A DNA stretch of 64,000 nucleotides from Rikenellaceae bacterium (GTDB lineage: Bacteria; Bacteroidota; Bacteroidia; Bacteroidales; Rikenellaceae): the NCBI GenBank assembly GCA_015060165.1, contig SUZC01000007.1, positions 55,943 to 119,942 of the forward strand, in the 5' to 3' direction. Positions 54,169-63,860 of this stretch are shown here, piece after piece. Below the pieces are notes generated by a model, which saw nothing but the letters and a program-made list of their open reading frames with translations, made no database searches and had not been told where the DNA came from. A program made the position numbers and the translations under genes. Each line of letters starts with the position of its first letter. The stretch's first letter is position 1.

Positions 54169-55289
54169 TAAACTCTTCCGATTCATTACGTTTGACAGGG
54201 CTCGACACCTTGTCGGAGAGAGCTTTGCGCCGTTTGGTGCAGCCTTGGACGGGGGAGTTACGCTCGATTGATTCGCTGTCGATCGAGGGTGATGGGGCGA
54301 GAGTAGCTGATGAGTCGACGTTTGAAAATATCGTGGATAGTTGGCGCAGGAGTCGTGATGCCTATATCGATTCCGATGCTGGGTCGGTGATGGGCCAATC
54401 TTCATCTCTTGCCGATGGAGTGATTCAGCTTTCGGATATGGCTCAACCAGTATCAGATAGTTTGAGTACGAACATAACCGAGGTGGGTGATGTTGCAGGA
54501 GGCGTGTCAAACGTGGCGATAGATTCATTCGCAATGAGTGGTAATGTTGTGACAGAAGTGGCCGACAATGCCCGCTATGCCGAGCAGTTGTTGCAAGGAG
54601 TGGCTTCATTTAGCGGCAGCGGTATGTTGTGGGTAGATGTGTTGCTTAACCTATTTATCTTCGGCGTAGTGTTAGGCTATATGTTTTGTGTATATAGATA
54701 TTATGATGATGTTGTTGCACTCTTCTCGTCGGTGTTCAGTCGTAGTGTAATTTCGGCCGATAGGGTTGGCGAACGCCGCAGAAGTGAGATATTTTATGGC
54801 TTTTTGGGTAAACTTTTTTTGCTCGGAGCAGCATTTGTCGGAGTGTTAGCAATGTTAAGTATTGTGGGTGAGCATACTATGCAGGTGGGCTTGACTCAAG
54901 ATGTAATGATGGCTGTGCCCTTAATTGCTGTTGCTGTATTTTTGGTTGTTATAGTTTTTCAGTATATAGAATTGCTTATAGTTGGAGTAGTAATACGCTC
55001 ATTGCCAGAGGTTTTTGCTATTATGCGATTGCGTCTCACCTACTTCGTATTCTTTACCGTAATTGCTGCGCCCATTTTGCTTATCTCGCAGATGGGTCAA
55101 GCCGAGTCGTATGAGGTGTGGGGTAGCCTGGGGCTTGTGGCAACATTTTTATCGCTAATGCTCTATTTACGAGAAAGTCTGCAATTCTTTATTTCTAAAA
55201 AAATTTCAATTTTACATTGGTTTTTGTACCTTTGCACCGTCGAAATTCTACCGCTCACACTTTTATGGCAGTTGGTAGTTCGCATTTGA
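54165..55289 (+). CDS. DUF4271 membrane protein
   Basis: A 374-residue protein. The N-terminal 140 residues are soluble, Ser/Asp-rich and poorly conserved in appearance; the C-terminal half has about six transmembrane segments, typical of DUF4271, ending ILHWFLYLCTVEILPLTLLW. The family commonly precedes hemD in Bacteroidota, as here. The function is unknown. It overlaps the histidine kinase by 4 bp. Confidence 0.82.
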   Translation: MINSSDSLRLTGLDTLSERALRRLVQPWTGELRSIDSLSIEGDGARVADESTFENIVDSWRRSRDAYIDSDAGSVMGQSSSLADGVIQLSDMAQPVSDSLSTNITEVGDVAGGVSNVAIDSFAMSGNVVTEVADNARYAEQLLQGVASFSGSGMLWVDVLLNLFIFGVVLGYMFCVYRYYDDVVALFSSVFSRSVISADRVGERRRSEIFYGFLGKLFLLGAAFVGVLAMLSIVGEHTMQVGLTQDVMMAVPLIAVAVFLVVIVFQYIELLIVGVVIRSLPEVFAIMRLRLTYFVFFTVIAAPILLISQMGQAESYEVWGSLGLVATFLSLMLYLRESLQFFISKKISILHWFLYLCTVEILPLTLLWQLVVRI

Positions 55290-55305
55290 GAGTAAATTAG
55301 TAGTA

Positions 55306-56163
55306 ATGGTAAACAAAATTTTAATATCGCAGCCTCGTCCTGCGGTGATTGAGAAGTCTCCTTTTTACGAATTGTCGACAAAGCACGGTCTTGAGATAGA
55401 TTATAAACCGCTGATTCGTGTTGTCGGAGTTACATTAAAGGAGTTTCGGGCCCAAAGGATCGAGATACTCGACCATACGGCTGTGATTTTTACGTCGCGT
55501 ACAACAGTAGATAGTTTCTTTAAGGTGTGTGAAGAGGCTCGCATTACGGTTCCTGAGACGATGAAATATATTTGCAATACGGAGGCAGTTGCGCTTTATT
55601 TGCAGAAATATATTGTCTATCGCAAGCGTAAGATATCTTTTGCCGATGGCACCTTTACCAATCTGTTGGAACTTATTATCAAGCATAAGAGTGAGCGTTT
55701 CTTGTTGGCGTTGAGCGAACCTCATAAGCCAGAGTTGCCCGAGACACTCAGCAAGTTGAAGATTAATTTCGATCCTGTAATTTTGGCACTTACCGTATCG
55801 GCTGATATGGAGAATGTGACTCCATCGCAGTATGATATGATGGCCCTCTACTCGCCTTCGGATGTGAAGAGCGTAGTAGAGAACTTCAAGCAGGAGGAGT
55901 TGCCTGTTGTGGCAACCTTTGGTGAGGCAACTTTGCGTGCAGCACTCGATGCGGGTATGCAGGTGAAGGCTTCAGCTCCAACTCCTGAGGCACCCTCAAT
56001 GGCGAAGGCTATCGATTTGTATATCTCGAAAGTTAAGCGAGGTGAGGATGTGGCAGTTGTAGAGCTGCATAGCGATGAGGCTAAGGAGGAGTTCATCCGT
56101 ACACAGCAGAGCAAGTTGGCTAAGAAAGTACGTACACGCAGTACATCGACTGAAAAGAAATAG
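55306..56163 (+). CDS. hemD: uroporphyrinogen-III synthase (HemD-like)
   Basis: A 285-residue two-domain protein of the HemD fold: ILISQPRP at the N-terminus, HTAVIFTSRTTVDSFF, KYICNTEAVALYLQKY, and the second domain with MMALYSPSDVKSVVENF and VATFGEATLRAALDAG. HemD closes hydroxymethylbilane to uroporphyrinogen III. Sequence conservation in this family is low and the C-terminal basic tail is extra, so activity is likely but not certain. It is followed by rnpA. Confidence 0.85.
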   Translation: MVNKILISQPRPAVIEKSPFYELSTKHGLEIDYKPLIRVVGVTLKEFRAQRIEILDHTAVIFTSRTTVDSFFKVCEEARITVPETMKYICNTEAVALYLQKYIVYRKRKISFADGTFTNLLELIIKHKSERFLLALSEPHKPELPETLSKLKINFDPVILALTVSADMENVTPSQYDMMALYSPSDVKSVVENFKQEELPVVATFGEATLRAALDAGMQVKASAPTPEAPSMAKAIDLYISKVKRGEDVAVVELHSDEAKEEFIRTQQSKLAKKVRTRSTSTEKK

Positions 56164-56184
56164 TAACCCGATTATTGTATTATA

Positions 56185-56577
56185 ATGCCCGATTATTCAC
56201 TTCCGCGTGTGGAGCGATTGCGTTCGCTTACTACTATCCGTCGGATGTTTGCCGAGGGTAAGGGCGGATTTGTATATCCGTTTCGATATACCTTTTTGGT
56301 AAGGAAGATTGATGATGCGGAGGTTGAAAAGGGACGTACGGAGGTGATGTTCTCGGTTCCTAAAAAGTTTCACAAGCGGGCGAATAAGCGAAATTTCTTG
56401 AAGCGTCGTACGCGTGAAGCTTATCGACTTTCGCGTGAAGAGTTTCAACGCCGAGTTACGGAGTCGGGGGCCGTTGTAGATGTGGCATTTGTCTATTCAA
56501 CCAAAGAGATTCACTCCTATAAAACTATTTCGTATGCAGTTCAGCGAATTCTGGAGCAGATTGGTGCACGTCTGTAA
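56185..56577 (+). CDS. rnpA: ribonuclease P protein component
   Basis: A 130-residue basic protein that assists RNase P RNA in tRNA 5' processing. The signature [24 protein letters not shown] matches the RnpA RNR motif (positions about 63-86, key residues K, R, N, R). The yidD gene overlaps its end. rpmH is not next to it in this window. Confidence 0.93.
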   Translation: MPDYSLPRVERLRSLTTIRRMFAEGKGGFVYPFRYTFLVRKIDDAEVEKGRTEVMFSVPKKFHKRANKRNFLKRRTREAYRLSREEFQRRVTESGAVVDVAFVYSTKEIHSYKTISYAVQRILEQIGARL

Positions 56578-56794
56578 AAGAGTTTTGTCGTGGCCATTTA
56601 TTGTATTGGTAAAATTTTATCAATATTGCATATCGCCACTTACGCCGCCTTCGTGCCGGTTTACTCCCACTTGTTCGCAGTATTCATTGGAGGCATTTCG
56701 AAAATATGGCCCATTAAAAGGTTTGTGGCTCACCATAAAGCGTCTTCTGCGTTGCCACCCGTGGGGTGGAAGTGGGTATGATCCTGTACCGTGA
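56534..56794 (+). CDS. yidD: membrane protein insertion efficiency factor YidD
   Basis: An 86-residue protein with the YidD core: [50 protein letters not shown]. It helps YidC-dependent membrane insertion. ATG 56534 gives the usual length and overlaps rnpA by 44 bp. Other in-frame starts upstream would lie deeper inside rnpA and are less likely. Confidence 0.92.
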   Translation: MQFSEFWSRLVHVCKRVLSWPFIVLVKFYQYCISPLTPPSCRFTPTCSQYSLEAFRKYGPLKGLWLTIKRLLRCHPWGGSGYDPVP

Positions 56795-56802
56795 TAAAAA
56801 TA

Positions 56803-56930
56803 TGAAACTGTCTTGCAAGGCTCTTTTGTCGTTTCTCTTGCCCTCAAAATCCTCACATACGTTAAGTATGCTGCGGTTTATCGGGCTTCGAGGGCCTAAA
56901 AATAGCTCTTGTTATACAACTTCTGAAACA
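56803..56930. repeat. dispersed hairpin repeat, copy 2
   Basis: Homologous to 12420-12546. Shared blocks include GCAAGGCTCTTTTG-like 5' end, AAAATCCTCACATACGT, AGTATGCTGCGGTTT, GGGCTTCG and AAATAGCTCTTGTTATACAA shortened to its core. Here CTCTT (56835-56839) can pair with GAGGG (56890-56894), GCCC (56840-56843) with GGGC (56883-56886), and CATAC (56856-56860) with GTATG (56866-56870) around loop GTTAA. As in copy 1 it sits between a gene end and the terminator of the convergent gene. Confidence 0.75.
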
Positions 56931-56973
56931 TAAGTGGTTGTCCGACAAACTTGTTGGGCAACCACTTATGTTT
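56926..56973 (-). terminator. terminator of queA
   Basis: AAACATAAGTGGTTG pairs with CAACCACTTATGTTT, extended inward by CCGACAA/TTGTTGG with bulges; 17 bp after the queA stop. Confidence 0.75.
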
Positions 56974-56989
56974 GTGATATTATCATTAT

Positions 56990-58207
56990 CTATTTGTTGT
57001 CGCAAATGAGTAGCGATGAGTCACCATAAGAAAGGAAACGGAAGCCATTGTCGAGTGCGAACTGATACATTCTCTTCCAATCATCGCCAACATATGCAGA
57101 GATGAGTAGCAATAGCGTCGATTTGGGTTGATGGAAATTGGTGATTATGCGATTTACAATGCGGAATCGGAATCCGAGAGGGGTGATCATGATCTGCGTT
57201 GCAGCCTTCAATCGGTCGATACCCTCGCGTTGCATATACCCAATCAAATCCTCCAAAACATCCTGAGCGGTGTAGCCTGCTGGAATATCGTAGCTCTCCC
57301 ATTGGCCTACAACCTGCTCGGTAGATGGCGTCCCGGTCTGTCGTATACGCCAGGCGAGTACGGGCAACGACTCCAATGTGCGAACCGATGTTGTGCCTAC
57401 GGCAGTGATGTTGCCTGAGTGTACAAGCAGATTCTTCAATGTCGAAAGGCGGATTTCGAAGTGTTCGGTGTGCATCGGGTGCTCTGCGGCGTTTTCACTC
57501 TTTACAGGGAGGAACGTGCCAGCTCCGACATGCAATGTAACCTCATCGAAGCAGAATCCGTTCTCCTTCATCTCTTGAATCATATCGTCAGCAAAATGTA
57601 GCCCGGCTGTGGGGGCTGCAACCGACCCTTCGATTTTAGAGTATACGGTCTGATAACGTGTCAAGTCAATCTCTTCACTCTCGCGGTTGAGATATGGAGG
57701 GATAGGGATTCTACCCAACTCTTCCAACAACTCTCCGAACGACAGCGGGGCGTCCCACTCAAATCTTACGATATGCTCTCTCTCGCCTCGTTCGGCAATC
57801 CAGGCACGAAGTGTATACGAAGATTCGTTATAATCAAAGTTAATCTCAACATATCCCTCTTTCCACTTCTTTGCATTGCCTACAATACAACTCCACTCGC
57901 ACTTCTCGCGTGCTGCAAATGCACGCTCATAGTCGGCCGGGTTGTGCGGTTCAAGACAGAATACCTCGATTCTTGCCCCTGAGGGTTTATGCATAATAAC
58001 TCGAGCTCGAATTACTCGTGTGTTGTTGAATACAAGCATAGAGCCCGCGGGCAGATGGTCGGCGAGATTACGAAATCGGCTCTCCGATACATCACCATTG
58101 CGATAAACCATCAGTTTGGAATCGGTGCGATTCTCTAATGGGAATTTCGCAATACGCTCTTCAGGTAGAGGGTAATCAAATGAGTTTATGTCGATGTGTC
58201 GTTCCAT
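56990..58207 (-). CDS. queA: SAM:tRNA ribosyltransferase-isomerase QueA
   Basis: A 405-residue enzyme that transfers the ribosyl part of SAM to preQ1 in tRNA, forming epoxyqueuosine. Signatures: FDYPLPEERIAKFPLENR, MLVFNNTRVIRARV, GRIPIPPYLNRE, YQTVYSKIEGSVAAPTAGLHF and NFHQPKSTLLLLISAY. It is longer than E. coli QueA (356 aa), common in Bacteroidota. ATG 58207 is chosen over ATG 58249, which adds residues of no known match. QueG is at 39598. Confidence 0.95.
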   Translation of the reverse strand: MERHIDINSFDYPLPEERIAKFPLENRTDSKLMVYRNGDVSESRFRNLADHLPAGSMLVFNNTRVIRARVIMHKPSGARIEVFCLEPHNPADYERAFAAREKCEWSCIVGNAKKWKEGYVEINFDYNESSYTLRAWIAERGEREHIVRFEWDAPLSFGELLEELGRIPIPPYLNRESEEIDLTRYQTVYSKIEGSVAAPTAGLHFADDMIQEMKENGFCFDEVTLHVGAGTFLPVKSENAAEHPMHTEHFEIRLSTLKNLLVHSGNITAVGTTSVRTLESLPVLAWRIRQTGTPSTEQVVGQWESYDIPAGYTAQDVLEDLIGYMQREGIDRLKAATQIMITPLGFRFRIVNRIITNFHQPKSTLLLLISAYVGDDWKRMYQFALDNGFRFLSYGDSSLLICDNK

Positions 58208-58286
58208 ATTTGAGTCTGTTGTGAGGCAAAGGTAGTAAATAATGCTCAAAGGTGGATAGTTTTATTATTATTAATATAAGGTATGT

Positions 58287-58318
58287 GTTGCTTAACCATC
58301 TTTTTTTGTGTACATTTG
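58287..58318 (+). promoter_or_regulatory. promoter of the GH106 gene
   Basis: GTTG (58287-58290), 20 bp, TACATTTG (58311-58318). The -7 element is a full match and the -33 is one base off. The ATG is 26 bp downstream. Confidence 0.6.
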
Positions 58319-58343
58319 TAATTACCTAAGACTAAAACATAAA

Positions 58344-61300
58344 ATGAAAAGATTCTATTATTTTCTTTCGGCTATCATTGTAGCTGCTGTTGCTATTGCA
58401 TGCAGCTCATCAGATATGGAACACAACTTCAAAAATCCGTCTGAGCAGGTGCAGACTGCGGTGTATTGGTATTGGATTTCGGGTAATATCTCAAAAGAGG
58501 GTGTTGTTGAGGATCTGAAGGCGATGAAACGTGCCGGTATCAACAGAGCTTTTATTGGTGATATTGGGCAGGATGGATTATACACCGAGCGTAATGTCAA
58601 GATATTTAGCGATGAGTGGTGGGAAGTGCTTCACACTGCACTTAAAACTGCTTCGGAGCTTGGTATAGAGATTGGAATTTTCAACTCTCCGGGCTGGAGC
58701 CAGTCAGGAGGTCCGTGGGTTAAGCCTGAGCAAGCAATGCGATATCTTGCCTCGTCGAGTTATATGGTCGAAGGTCCAAGGATGGTGGAACTAAACGTAA
58801 CGCCCAAAGATATTGCCGACAATGGCAAGCCATTTCAGCATGTAAAGACGATTGCATATCCTGCCCCAAAAGGATCTGCGGATTCGCTGTCGGTAGAGGT
58901 AAAGATTGTAGAGGGCGGTGCAAAGGATATGACCGAGTTGACCCGAGCCAAGAAGAATGTCTTGATACTCAATTTGGCGGAAGTGGCAACGTTGCGTTCT
59001 TTGACATTGCAACCAGCGTCACGCCCAATGTTGTGTGCGGCGCATCTTGAGGCGGAGGTTGAAGGTGAGTGGCGAAAAATTGCCGATTTTAATATCGACC
59101 GTTCTAATGCCGGGCTGAATGTTGGTTTTACTCCATATGCACCTGTAACAGTGTCGTTCGCAGCTGTGCAGACCAAAAGTCTACGCCTTACATTGGATGC
59201 GACTTCGCAGGCTGGTGGATTCTTGAATGTAGAGGTATCAGCCCAGCCGCGAGTAGCTTCATATGCGGAAAAGACGCTCGCCAAGATGTGCCAGACTCCA
59301 CTTCCATATTGGGATCATTATATGTGGCCAGATCAGGTTTGCCTCGACGATGCAGCCTATGCAATTGACCCCTCTAAGGTGTTGGATATTAGTGATAAAG
59401 TTGATGCGAATGGGGTGCTACGTTGGCACGTGCCTGCGGGCGAGTGGGTTGTGATGCATACGGGAATGACTCCGACGGGCGTGACAAACTCACCTGCAAC
59501 CCCTGAAGCAACTGGCTTGGAGATTGATAAGATGAGTCGCGAGCATGTGGCGAGCCATTTCGATGCCTATATTGGCGAGATTCTCCGCCGTATTCCGGCT
59601 GAGGACCGTACTACTTTCAAAGTTGTTGTCGAGGATAGTTATGAGACGGGAGGTCAAAATTTTACCGATGATATGATTCACGACTTTGAGTCAACCTTTG
59701 GTTACTCAATGATCCCATATTTGCCGGCATATTACGGTATGGTGGTAGGTGATACGCAAAAGAGCGACCGTTTCTTGTGGGACCTCAGACGCTTCATCGC
59801 TGATCGTGTGGCTTATGAGTATGTTGGTGGGCTCAAGCAAGTAAGCAATGCTCACGGCTTGACTACGTGGCTGGAGTGTTATGGCCATTGGGGATTCCCC
59901 GGAGAGTTTTTGCAGTATGGAGGTCAGTCCGATGAGATTGCTGGAGAGTTTTGGAGCGTGGGCAGCTTGGGCGATATTGAGAATCGTGCAGCTTCGTCTT
60001 GTGGCCATATCTATGGTAAACGCCGAATCTGGGCGGAGTCGAATACCTCTGGTGGCCCGGCATACTCTCGTTCGCCAATTGATATGAAGCAACGTACCGA
60101 CCGATTCTTTACCGAAGGAATCAATGCATCGCTTTTGCATCTATATATTGAGCAGGCCGATACTAATCGATACCCAGGAATAAATGCCTGGTTTGGCAAT
60201 GAATTCGATGCTCATAACACCTGGTATTCACATATTGATCTGTTTACCACCTATTTGAAACGTTGCAATTACATGTTGCAGCAGGGTATCAATATCGCTG
60301 ATGTTGCATACTTAATCGGAGAGGATGCTCCTAAAATGACCGGTTTACAGCATCCGGCCCTACCTAAAGGTTATCAATTTGATTATATTAATGCCGAGGT
60401 TTTATTGGTTGATGCCAATGTCGCTAATCACAATATAGTTTTGACTAACGGTACATCGTATCGAGTATTGGTGTTGCCTCCTATTGACAATATGCGTCCT
60501 GAATTGTTGGAGAAGATCAAGCGCATGGTAGCTGATGGAGCTGTAGTTTTGGGCACGCCACCACATCGTTCGCCCAGTTTGCAGAACTATCCTCAGGCCG
60601 ATGCATCGGTTGAGCAAATGGCCCGAGAACTCTGGGGTGATTGTTATGATAAGCGAGGCGTTAACAACTATGGCAAGGGGCGTATCTTTAACGGATACAC
60701 GCTCGAGGAGTTGTTCGCCGAGATAGAACTTGTGCCTGATTGCGCTACCGATGAGGAGTCTCCGTTGCTCTTCTGCCACCGCTCTACTATGGGTGCAGAG
60801 ATCTATTTTATCTCCAATCAGAGCAATAAACCAATCTCCATTGCTCCGACATTTCGCGTGAGTAAGCGAGTGCAGCCTGAGTTTTGGAATGCCGTTGATG
60901 GATCAATTCGCGCATTACCTGATTTTGAAATAACCGATAGTGGCACACGAGTGCCGTTGGAGTTGGAGGCTTTGGAGAGTGGTTTCATTGTTTTCCGTAT
61001 TAGTAATACCAAGAGTTTGGGTGGAGTAAATTTCGACAAGCCGGAGAGTGTAGATGAAGTAGATGGAGCGTGGGCTGTGTCATTTAATGGAAAGCTATCT
61101 TCCCCTAAGTCGATTGCTCTTTCTTGCCTAGAGGATCTTTCGCGTAATTCCGATGATGAGGTACGTTATTTCTCAGGAACGATTAATTATACAACCCACA
61201 TTGATGCCAAGTCTACTGAAGGTCGCGTGGTGCTCGATTTGGGTAGGGTAGAGTGTATGGCTAAGGTCTATCTAAACGATGTGTATGTAGGTGGAGTATG

Positions 61301-61520
61301 GTGTGAACCTTTCAAGATCGATATTACCGATAAGTTGCTCAAAGGTCATAATGATTTGCGGGTGGAGGTTGTCAACAAGTGGGTCAATCGCATTGTCGGC
61401 GATATGCAACTTCCTGCCGAAGAGCGCAAGATTTCGCTTACGGCTAATCCGTATAATGCTAAATCTGCCATCCCAGCATCAGGATTGATTGGCCCGGTAA
61501 AGGTGGAGTATTACGAGTAG
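58344..61520 (+). CDS. GH106 alpha-L-rhamnosidase-like lipoprotein
   Basis: A 1058-residue protein with lipobox IACSSSD. It shows the GH106 fold: N-terminal VYWYWISGNISKEGVVEDLKAM, FNSPGWSQSGGPWV, the catalytic-region CYGHWGFPGEFLQYGGQSDE, and later WAESNTSGGPAYSRSP and a C-terminal beta-sandwich (LDLGRVECMAKVYLNDVYVGG). GH106 enzymes release alpha-L-rhamnose from plant glycans and glycosides. It is a single gene, not in a SusCD locus in this window. ATG 58344 begins the signal peptide. Confidence 0.88.
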   Translation: MKRFYYFLSAIIVAAVAIACSSSDMEHNFKNPSEQVQTAVYWYWISGNISKEGVVEDLKAMKRAGINRAFIGDIGQDGLYTERNVKIFSDEWWEVLHTALKTASELGIEIGIFNSPGWSQSGGPWVKPEQAMRYLASSSYMVEGPRMVELNVTPKDIADNGKPFQHVKTIAYPAPKGSADSLSVEVKIVEGGAKDMTELTRAKKNVLILNLAEVATLRSLTLQPASRPMLCAAHLEAEVEGEWRKIADFNIDRSNAGLNVGFTPYAPVTVSFAAVQTKSLRLTLDATSQAGGFLNVEVSAQPRVASYAEKTLAKMCQTPLPYWDHYMWPDQVCLDDAAYAIDPSKVLDISDKVDANGVLRWHVPAGEWVVMHTGMTPTGVTNSPATPEATGLEIDKMSREHVASHFDAYIGEILRRIPAEDRTTFKVVVEDSYETGGQNFTDDMIHDFESTFGYSMIPYLPAYYGMVVGDTQKSDRFLWDLRRFIADRVAYEYVGGLKQVSNAHGLTTWLECYGHWGFPGEFLQYGGQSDEIAGEFWSVGSLGDIENRAASSCGHIYGKRRIWAESNTSGGPAYSRSPIDMKQRTDRFFTEGINASLLHLYIEQADTNRYPGINAWFGNEFDAHNTWYSHIDLFTTYLKRCNYMLQQGINIADVAYLIGEDAPKMTGLQHPALPKGYQFDYINAEVLLVDANVANHNIVLTNGTSYRVLVLPPIDNMRPELLEKIKRMVADGAVVLGTPPHRSPSLQNYPQADASVEQMARELWGDCYDKRGVNNYGKGRIFNGYTLEELFAEIELVPDCATDEESPLLFCHRSTMGAEIYFISNQSNKPISIAPTFRVSKRVQPEFWNAVDGSIRALPDFEITDSGTRVPLELEALESGFIVFRISNTKSLGGVNFDKPESVDEVDGAWAVSFNGKLSSPKSIALSCLEDLSRNSDDEVRYFSGTINYTTHIDAKSTEGRVVLDLGRVECMAKVYLNDVYVGGVWCEPFKIDITDKLLKGHNDLRVEVVNKWVNRIVGDMQLPAEERKISLTANPYNAKSAIPASGLIGPVKVEYYE

Positions 61521-61600
61521 TCTTCGCGCGAGATTATGCGTGGGGTTTTTAGCTTACTTGCATTTATGTAGGTGGTTGCATTCAATTTGTTGTGACAAAA

Positions 61601-61634
61601 AAAATAGGTTATCCCATGCGGGATAACCTATTTT
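61601..61634. terminator. bidirectional terminator
   Basis: AAAATAGGTTATCCC, loop ATGC, GGGATAACCTATTTT: a 15-bp perfect stem between the GH106 gene and the convergent pckA. Confidence 0.9.
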
Positions 61635-61653
61635 CGTATAGAGTGTAATTTGA

Positions 61654-63261
61654 TTACAACTTTGGACCAGCTGCTACGAGAGACTTACCCTCCTCGTTGC
61701 CAGTGAACTTAGAGAAGTTCTTGATGAAGCGGCTTGCCAAGTCCTCAGCCTTAGTCTGCCACTCAGCTGCGTTAGCGTAAGTGTCGCGAGGATCGAGGAT
61801 TGCGGGATCAACACCAGGAAGAGCTGTAGGAACCTTGAAATCGAAGATAGGTATCTGCTTAGTCTCAGCCTTGTCGATTGAGCCATCCAAGATAGCGTCG
61901 ATGATACCACGTGTATCCTTGATTGAGATACGCTTGCCAGTACCATTCCAACCTGTGTTAACAAGGTAAGCAGTTGCGCCAGATGCCTCCATCTTCTTTA
62001 CGAGCTCCTCACCGTACTTTGTGGGGTGCAATGAAAGGAATGCAGCACCGAAGCAAGCTGAGAATGTAGGAGTAGGCTCAGTGATACCACGCTCTGTACC
62101 TGCCAACTTAGCTGTGAAACCAGAGAGGAAGTAGTACTTAGTCTGCTCTGGAGTCAAGATTGATACTGGAGGCAATACACCGAATGCATCAGCTGAAAGG
62201 AAGATTACCTTCTTAGCAGCAGGAGCCTTCGATACACCCTTAACGATGTTGTCGATGTGGTAGATAGGATAAGATACACGAGTGTTCTCAGTTACTGACT
62301 TATCAGCGAAGTCAATCTTACCTGTAGCCTCATCAACTGTTACGTTCTCCAAGAGTGCGTTAGGACGGATAGCGTTCCAGATATCAGGCTCGTTCTCCTT
62401 AGAGAGGTTGATAACCTTTGCATAGCAACCACCCTCGAAGTTGAATACGCCCTCGTCGTCCCAACCGTGCTCGTCGTCACCGATAAGCTGGCGCTTAGGA
62501 TCTGTTGAAAGGGTAGTCTTACCTGTACCAGACAAACCGAAGAAGATAGCTGTCTCACCCTTCTCGTTAGTGTTTGCAGAGCAGTGCATTGAAGCTATAC
62601 CCTTCAAAGGAAGCAAGTAGTTCATGTAAGAGAACATACCCTTCTTCATCTCACCACCATACCAAGTGTTGATGATAACCTGCATCTTCTCAGTGAGGTT
62701 GAATACAACAGCAGTCTCAGAGTTAAGACCGAGCTCCTTGTAGTTCTCAACCTTAGCCTTAGAAGCGTTCAATACTACGAAATCGGGCTCACCGTAAACC
62801 TCCAACTCAGCGTCAGTAGGACGGATGAACATATTCTTTACGAAGTGTGCCTGCCATGCAACCTCCATGATGAAACGGATCTTCAAACGGCTGTTCTCGT
62901 TAGCACCGCAGAAAGTATCAACTACGTAGAGCTTCTTGTTTGAAAGCTCCTTAGAAGCCAATGCCTTCAACTCAGCCCAAGCCTCCTTAGTAACAGGCTT
63001 GTTGTCGTTCTTGTACTCCTCAGAAGTCCACCAGATAGTGTCCTTAGAAGTCTCGTCCATTACGAAGAACTTATCCTTAGGTGAACGGCCTGTGTAAACA
63101 CCGGTCATTACGTTAACTGCACCCATCTCGGTAACCACACCCTTATCGTAGCCAGTGAGGCCGGGCTTGGTCTCCTCGCGGAGAAGCTCATCGTATGAGG
63201 GATTGTAAATAACCTCAGTTGTGCCGGTAATACCGTACTTTGTCAAATCAATTTTTGCCAT
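61654..63261 (-). CDS. pckA: phosphoenolpyruvate carboxykinase (ATP)
   Basis: A 535-residue enzyme that interconverts oxaloacetate and PEP. Signatures: [28 protein letters not shown], the kinase-1a loop [32 protein letters not shown] and [15 protein letters not shown]. In gut Bacteroidales it mainly fixes CO2 onto PEP toward succinate. The codon use is strongly biased, as expected of a highly expressed gene. Its likely promoter is the TATATTTG at 63432-63425, giving a leader of about 160 nt. Confidence 0.97.
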   Translation of the reverse strand: MAKIDLTKYGITGTTEVIYNPSYDELLREETKPGLTGYDKGVVTEMGAVNVMTGVYTGRSPKDKFFVMDETSKDTIWWTSEEYKNDNKPVTKEAWAELKALASKELSNKKLYVVDTFCGANENSRLKIRFIMEVAWQAHFVKNMFIRPTDAELEVYGEPDFVVLNASKAKVENYKELGLNSETAVVFNLTEKMQVIINTWYGGEMKKGMFSYMNYLLPLKGIASMHCSANTNEKGETAIFFGLSGTGKTTLSTDPKRQLIGDDEHGWDDEGVFNFEGGCYAKVINLSKENEPDIWNAIRPNALLENVTVDEATGKIDFADKSVTENTRVSYPIYHIDNIVKGVSKAPAAKKVIFLSADAFGVLPPVSILTPEQTKYYFLSGFTAKLAGTERGITEPTPTFSACFGAAFLSLHPTKYGEELVKKMEASGATAYLVNTGWNGTGKRISIKDTRGIIDAILDGSIDKAETKQIPIFDFKVPTALPGVDPAILDPRDTYANAAEWQTKAEDLASRFIKNFSKFTGNEEGKSLVAAGPKL

Positions 63262-63860
63262 AATTTTAATTATTGTTATTTAGTTAAACTACTTCTTCTT
63301 TTTCTGTTTGCCTAAGTGCTGTGGGCGCAGTTTTGTCAACATTTGCCATTCTTGTTGCCTTCGAGCCACACAATTCTGTACTTAATTCTATGGGCCTTTC
63401 GTTTTTGCCCCTTTTTCAGCGCTACAAATATAATCAAAGTAATTGATTTGTGAAAAGAATAACACAAAAAAATAATAATAAATTAACCTTAGGTTAAATA
63501 TGTGGCTTTAAAAGGTTGTCGAGGTGGTTATTTGTAGCATATTTAGTGCCAATTATTTTGCTTCGGGAGGAAGTTGTTTTTCTCGAATTTATACTATATC
63601 TCTGGAAAAATCTAACGAATGAGGGGAAATAATGATGGCGGCACTGGTGCTCAATGACTTATGAAGACTTTTGATGAAAGCCTCGCCGATGCAAAAGTGC
63701 AAGGAAATGAAAGGTAATGAGGGCGGACGGTTTTCAAATCATTACCCGATAATGAGGTAAGTTTATAGGTCGTTGGAGTTTATTTCTACTCTCTGCCATA
63801 TTCTGCATAACAGTGTACAACTCGCTGATAACTAATTTTGTAACCAAAAAGAATTGGATT
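63262..63860. other. intergenic region between pckA and a mobile-element integrase
   Basis: Gene-free. It holds the pckA leader and TATATTTG (63432-63425, minus strand). Further right, AATGAGG occurs three times as direct repeats (63618, 63716, 63751), which could be recombinase arm sites. Any attachment site at the element's end should lie here, but I cannot locate it without the other end. Confidence 0.5.
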